A stretch of DNA of 11,403 nucleotides, taken from NCBI GenBank assembly GCA_026770575.1, contig MU657164.1:128183-139585 (forward strand), read 5' to 3'. Shown in pieces: positions 8,167-11,403 of this stretch. The DNA comes from Pelagophyceae sp. CCMP2097. Taxonomy: Eukaryota > Sar > Pelagophyceae. Both the position numbers and the translations under genes were made by a program. Each line of letters begins with the position of its first letter. Within the stretch, counting starts at the first letter, position 1. A model generated the notes under the pieces. The model was not told where the DNA came from. It searched no databases and worked only from the letters and a program-made list of their open reading frames with translations.

Positions 8167-8258
8167 CTTTTCAGCGATGCACGTCTCTTTGAACTTTTAG
8201 AAGGGGGGCACGCATTGACCTCCGCTTGCCCGGCCCCTCTCGAGCAGCGGACCACGGC

Positions 8259-8290
8259 GAGTTTGGGTACGTGGGAGTTTGGGTACGTGG
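8259..8290 (+). repeat. Exact 16-bp tandem duplication
   Basis: GAGTTTGGGTACGTGG occurs twice in a row at 8259-8274 and 8275-8290. Confidence 0.9.
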
Positions 8291-8703
8291 GAGGGTATTC
8301 GGACCGTCTTCGACTGTGATTTCGACGTGGTTGTTGCGCGATTATTGCCGGCGACAAGACCAACCGGGCAGCCATGCTTCGACGCGGTGGGCTCCCGGGC
8401 GCCACCTCTGGGAGGGCCGTCGCTCGAACGGCGCGTGGTTCGAGCCTTTGCGATTCGAGCAAGGATGCGCTTGGTCGAATGCGGCCTCGTTTTCTTCGAG
8501 ACAGGCCTCGCTTGCTGCCCTCTCGACCCCCAGAGCGTCGGCAACGGGCCCGTCTCCGGGCCGACTCCGGGTCTGTCCCCTCGAACGATGGTCCTTGGAG
8601 CCTCGAGAGTCCCATCTCGCGGGCAGTCCGTCGGCCCGTTGTCGGCCCGTCGTCGAGACGCGCAGAGGACGGTGCATCCGTCGGCCCGTTCTCGGCCCCG
8701 TCT

Positions 8704-8735
8704 CCGTGACACATCGGGCTGTCCGTGACACATCG
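8704..8735 (+). repeat. 13-bp direct repeat, 6-bp spacer
   Basis: CCGTGACACATCG at 8704-8716 and again at 8723-8735. GGGCTGT follows each copy loosely. It lies just beyond the 3' end of gene A. Confidence 0.8.
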
Positions 8736-8781
8736 TCGCGGGCTGTCTCGCGTCGTGTCGAGGCATCCACCCGGGTCCGTT

Positions 8782-11121
8782 TTAAAACGCCGACGGGCCC
8801 CCGTCGCAAGCCAGACGAGGGAGACCCGCAGAGGCCCCGTCGGCCCGCAACGCGCCGTCGAGAGGCCCGTCTCCGGGTCCAGCGAGGCCCGTCTCCGGGT
8901 CCGTAGAGGGGTCCACCGTAGAGGGGTCCGTAGAGGGGTCCACCGTCTCCGGGTCCGTAGAGGGGTCCACCGTCTCCGGGTCCGTAGAGGGGTCCACCGT
9001 AGAGGGGTCCGTAGAGGGGTCCACCGTAGCCACCGTTCTCGTCGCGTCTTTGCTTCTTGCGACTTTTTGGCGACGCCGGGTCAAAACAGGCGCAAAGTCC
9101 GTCTCGAGCCGTTCAAAAAACTCGTCGTCGTCGCCGCGCCGGTGCAGCGGCAGCGTGCTGGGCAAGCTCAACGTCGACTCTTCGTTGCGGTGCGTGCGCA
9201 GCTTAAAGTGGTGCGCCGGCACGTACTTGCGCCGCACGAAGTCGTAGCTACGCGCGGATTCCCGTCTCTAGGGTTCCCCGGGCAAGTTTCCGGGTGCACA
9301 AGGGCGAGGGGGCTCACTTGATCGCCGCGTCGTGGTCCTCTGCCGCGTCTCGCCTCTTGGCGCGCAGGCGCCGCACCTTAGTCGAAAAGGCGAGGGCCAA
9401 GTCGACGGTGGCTTGTGCGGAGAGGTTTGGGAGCACGTCGAGGGCGCGTTTGGCGAGTACGAGGAAGACTTGGCGGTAGTCTGCATCCTCGACGACGTCG
9501 ACTTTCTTGGCAGTCTGGCGGAACCGGACTCGCGGCGCCTCTGGCGCGTGCCGTCTGAAGGAGCGCTCCGCGGCAGTCCTACGGGCAACGTGGTGGGTGC
9601 CCGGCGGGTGCGCGTCTTTGGACGCCGGTCTGGCGACGGTCTCTGGCGAAAGGCAAAGGCGCGCGCGAAGAGCGAGACGTCGTCGGGCGCCACGGGCTCG
9701 GAAGACCGCATCAAAATGTCCGCTATGGCTTCGAAGAGAAAGAGCCCAGTCGCCGAAAACTCGTACGTCTTTTTCGAATTGGCGCTGTCAAAGGCACGCG
9801 CCACCTAAGTGCACAAACTCGAGCAGGACTGTCGCCTCGTCGCAGCGCCCGAGGCGCCAGAAAGGCGCACCAACCAGGTGCACGCACCTGCGCCAGGTCG
9901 GCGGCGGACCAGGCATCAATGTGCCTCTTCGCAGAGGTCCGGCTCTGGCGCAGCACGGCGGCCTCGAGGACGCCGAGGACGCGCTGGTCATAGACGCGCG
10001 CGGCCGCGAGGCCTCTGACGATGCCGGCGACGCGGCCGGGCGTAAAGGTAGACGACTCCAACTCAAAACCTGCTTCATCAGTCGAGAACGAGTGCAGTCG
10101 GCCGTCGGACCAGTGCCTAGGCCTTTGGGTTGAGAACCGGCGGAAGAGGGCGGCTTTCAGGCTTCCACCGACGCGGGCAGGTCGCTCGAGCGCGACGGCG
10201 TCAGCGACGTAGCGCATCATTCGTTGCTTGCGCCCAATGTCCACGACGTGGAAGGGGAGCTGATGCATCGACTGCGCCACGTCCGCCAGTGCCGCAAAGG
10301 GCCAAACCTCGTGCGCACTTTCGGAAGCACTTTCGGAAGAACCGTCCTCGACTCGCGCCTTGACCTAGAGGCGGTCCTCGAGTCGCGGCGGCATCCCAGC
10401 GGCGTCATCGCACCGCCGGATCGTTTCGAAATCGGCCGTGCGGCGACGCGGACGCCAGAGCGCCGGCGCGGAGCGCCTCTTCGACGGCGTCCAAAAGCGT
10501 CTGAAGCGCATTCGCCCCTTCGCCGCGCGGGCCCTGCGCGGGGGCCCGCGCCAACTCGGCCAGCTGCGCCGCCAGCGAAGCGTTGTGCACCGCACCGCGC
10601 TGAGGCGGCGGCGCGCCCTGCGCATCGGCCGGCGCGCCGCCTCGGCCGTCGGCGCTTTCAAAGGCCTCTATCGCGCCTGCTTCGAGGGCTAAATCGACGG
10701 GCCTGCCACGGACTCGGGCGCCTCGCAGCTTCGTGCGGGCGTCGGTCGCCGAAGCCGCGTCGACAAAGTCCACAAACGCTGTACCCAGACACCGCCCCTC
10801 CTCGTCCAGCGGCAAATGCACGCGCCGCACGCCGGACGAGACGGCGCCGAACCTATTCGCGAGAGGCTTTTCTAGGCGAAGAAGCGTACGGGCCCCGAGA
10901 GCATCGAGGGTGACCGGAAACCCGCTCACTCACGCGTCCAAGACGTCCTGCTCCGTGGCGTCGCGCTTCAGGTTGGAGACGATTAGGCGTGGCGCCGCCG
11001 CAACCGCGGTCAGATGGCGCAGCCCCGCACAGAGGCGCACGCCGCCCGGCGCCCCGCGAAAGCGCGCCGCGGGGCCCCGCGCGCCCGCGAGCAAACGCAG
11101 CGGGCCGAGGCGCCGCAGCAT
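8782..11121 (-). CDS. Gene A: RRM plus helical-repeat protein, probably mitochondrial RNA-binding (6 exons)
   Basis: Exons on the minus strand: 11121-10934, 10852-10414, 10364-9888, 9804-9638, 9554-9318, 9247-8782; phases agree throughout, giving about 657 aa. The ATG at 11121 opens an Arg/Leu/Ala-rich stretch without acidic residues for about 50 aa (MLRRLGPLRLLAGARG), typical of a mitochondrial presequence. An RRM follows at about residues 44-115: RNP2 is LIVSNL (46-51), RNP1-like is CLGTAFVDF (84-92), with Thr replacing the first RNP1 aromatic. The fit of RNP2 to RNP1 depends on removing the first intron. Residues about 150-500 hold helical repeats such as SAADLAQVARAFDSAN, DDVSLFARAFA and SAQATVDLALAFSTK, like OPR/heptatricopeptide/FASTK-like proteins. 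The tail has an unrecognised basic segment (YVPAHHFKLRTHRN) and a DPST/DPET repeat. Inferred role: RNA processing or translation in an organelle. The junction 9638/9554 is the least certain. Confidence 0.7.
8891..9025 (-). repeat. Five 27-bp units encoding VDPSTDPST/VDPSTDPET in gene A
   Basis: The plus strand alternates 12-bp GTMKMSGGGTCC and 15-bp GTAGAGGGGTCCACC blocks, giving exactly 5 x 27 bp. In the gene A frame this is nine residues repeated five times, acidic and rich in Pro, Ser and Thr. Unit lengths divisible by three contrast with the 13-bp arrays outside genes and support this exon being translated. Confidence 0.85.
9248..9317 (-). other. Intron 5 of gene A (70 nt)
   Basis: The donor GTGAGC creates an in-frame TGA (9316-9314) that would end the protein at DHDAAIK. 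The acceptor GCGCGTAG has the matching phase 2 and leads to YDFVRRKYVPAHHF. If this intron is not spliced, gene A would end at 9314, leaving the downstream coding-like exon without a start. Confidence 0.6.
9805..9887 (-). other. Intron 3 of gene A (83 nt)
   Basis: The donor is GTGCGT and the acceptor is GCACTTAG, phase 0. Splicing joins WSAADLAQ to VARAFDSANSKK, a textbook repeat helix that otherwise falls in two frames. Confidence 0.75.
10365..10413 (-). other. Intron 2 of gene A (49 nt)
   Basis: The donor is GTGCGA and the acceptor is CCTCTAG, phase 0. In-frame TGA and TAG codons lie inside it. Removal joins RFRNDPA to VKARVEDGSSESASES and then to EVWPFAALADVAQSM, a repeat-like helix. Confidence 0.65.
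10853..10933 (-). other. Intron 1 of gene A, interrupting the RRM (81 nt)
   Basis: The donor is GTGAGT and the acceptor is GCGAATAG. The exon frame meets TGA inside the donor, so the intron cannot be read through. Removal joins EQDVLDA to FGAVSSGVRR, giving the normal RRM spacing between RNP2 and RNP1. A second AG (GCCTAG at about 10866) would put the reading frame out of phase. Confidence 0.75.
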
Positions 11122-11149
11122 CACAGCACCACGAAGAGCCCTTCTATGC

Positions 11150-11245
11150 ACGGGGGCCCCAGGAGGGGGTGTAAGCCCACTGAAGGGCGCCTACTCAAGG
11201 GCGATTGCAGTCTTTTTTATGGTCAATTTTTAGCGATAGGGGTCG
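11150..11245 (-). promoter_or_regulatory. Right copy of the end element, in the upstream region of gene A
   Basis: On the minus strand it reads TATCGCTAAAAATTGACC (11238-11221), then ATAAAAAAGA (11220-11211, TATA-like, about 90 nt before the ATG at 11121), then GAGTAGGCGCCCTTCAG (11196-11180), then a C-rich/GGGGCCCC stretch. Position suggests a promoter or 5' UTR element, but the inverted copy at the other end means it could also be a dispersed repeat. Confidence 0.5.
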
Positions 11246-11403
11246 CCGGGCTTCGGAGCTGGTGTATAAGAGGGATTCGGTGAGGTCGTGGGGAGGGTAG
11301 GTCGGTCGTGGGCGAGGGTAGTCAGTTCGGAGGGGTCCCGTGGAGGGCGCGACGGGCGATGGAAGGTGTTTAGAATCTCCGTCCGGGACGGGCTGGTTGT
11401 AAT
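11246..11403. other. Upstream region of gene A, no gene seen
   Basis: GC-rich with repeated GGTCGTGG / GGGAGGGTAG words. TATAAG lies on the plus strand at about 11265-11270. No coding frame can be supported. Confidence 0.4.

Larger units (their letters stand above)
5904..8781. repeat. Repeat sea, right: degenerate 11-14 nt units, no supported gene
   Basis: This stretch between the 3' end of gene A and the proposed start of gene C is filled with short GC-rich repeats. These include an 11-bp duplication near 5876-5898, CCGTCGTCGG units near 6490, CCGAATGCGAC words near 6765, 6950 and 7010, and CCCCTCGAGACGG units from about 7290. Open frames exist in most frames but none shows a repeat helix, motif or splice continuity. 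Upstream exons of gene C could still be hidden near 5.9-6.3 kb. The foldback element lies inside. Confidence 0.65.

Noticed and set aside
652..11121. PPR proteins as the identity of the helical repeats
   Set aside because: The 35-residue VTYNxLI-type PPR signature is absent; LAxxAxAF-type helices fit OPR/HPR/FASTK-like repeats better.

Overview
The window reads as nuclear DNA of a GC-rich unicellular eukaryote, most likely an alga or related protist. The evidence is that coherent protein sequence appears only after short GT-AG (occasionally GC-AG) introns of about 41-217 nt are removed, one product starts with a mitochondrial-type presequence, and there are no ribosome-binding sites or operon-like ORF chains. 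The lineage cannot be fixed from sequence alone. All exon models below were built by eye from frame continuity, splice dinucleotides and phase; no alignment or database search was run.

All genes that can be supported lie on the minus strand. Gene A (11121 to 8782) encodes about 657 aa: a mitochondrial-type presequence, an RRM, a long helical-repeat region and a C-terminal tail carrying a 9-residue DPST/DPET repeat. Gene C (about 5903 to 4449) and gene B (about 2520 to 652) encode the same kind of helical repeats. These are paired amphipathic helices of roughly 35-40 residues resembling the OPR / heptatricopeptide / FASTK-like family of organelle RNA-binding proteins. B and C could be separate genes or the two ends of one gene whose 2 kb intron is filled with repeats. 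The shared theme is organelle RNA metabolism.

The stretches between genes (about 2.25-4.45 kb and 5.9-8.8 kb) are seas of short GC-rich repeats, most often 13 nt long (CCGTYTCGAGGGG-like on the left, its reverse complement on the right). At 7519-7856 there are 26 consecutive 13-nt units without one indel. Because 13 is not a multiple of three and the unit lacks stop codons, these arrays create long meaningless open frames in many frames on both strands.

Other structures are: a 277-bp foldback (MITE-like) element at 7890-8166; a 30-bp exact inverted match between 4096-4125 and 7225-7254; and an inverted pair of about 80-95 bp elements near the two window ends (523-602 and 11150-11245), the right one lying just upstream of gene A. 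The first ~530 bp and the foldback loop are clearly AT-richer than the rest.
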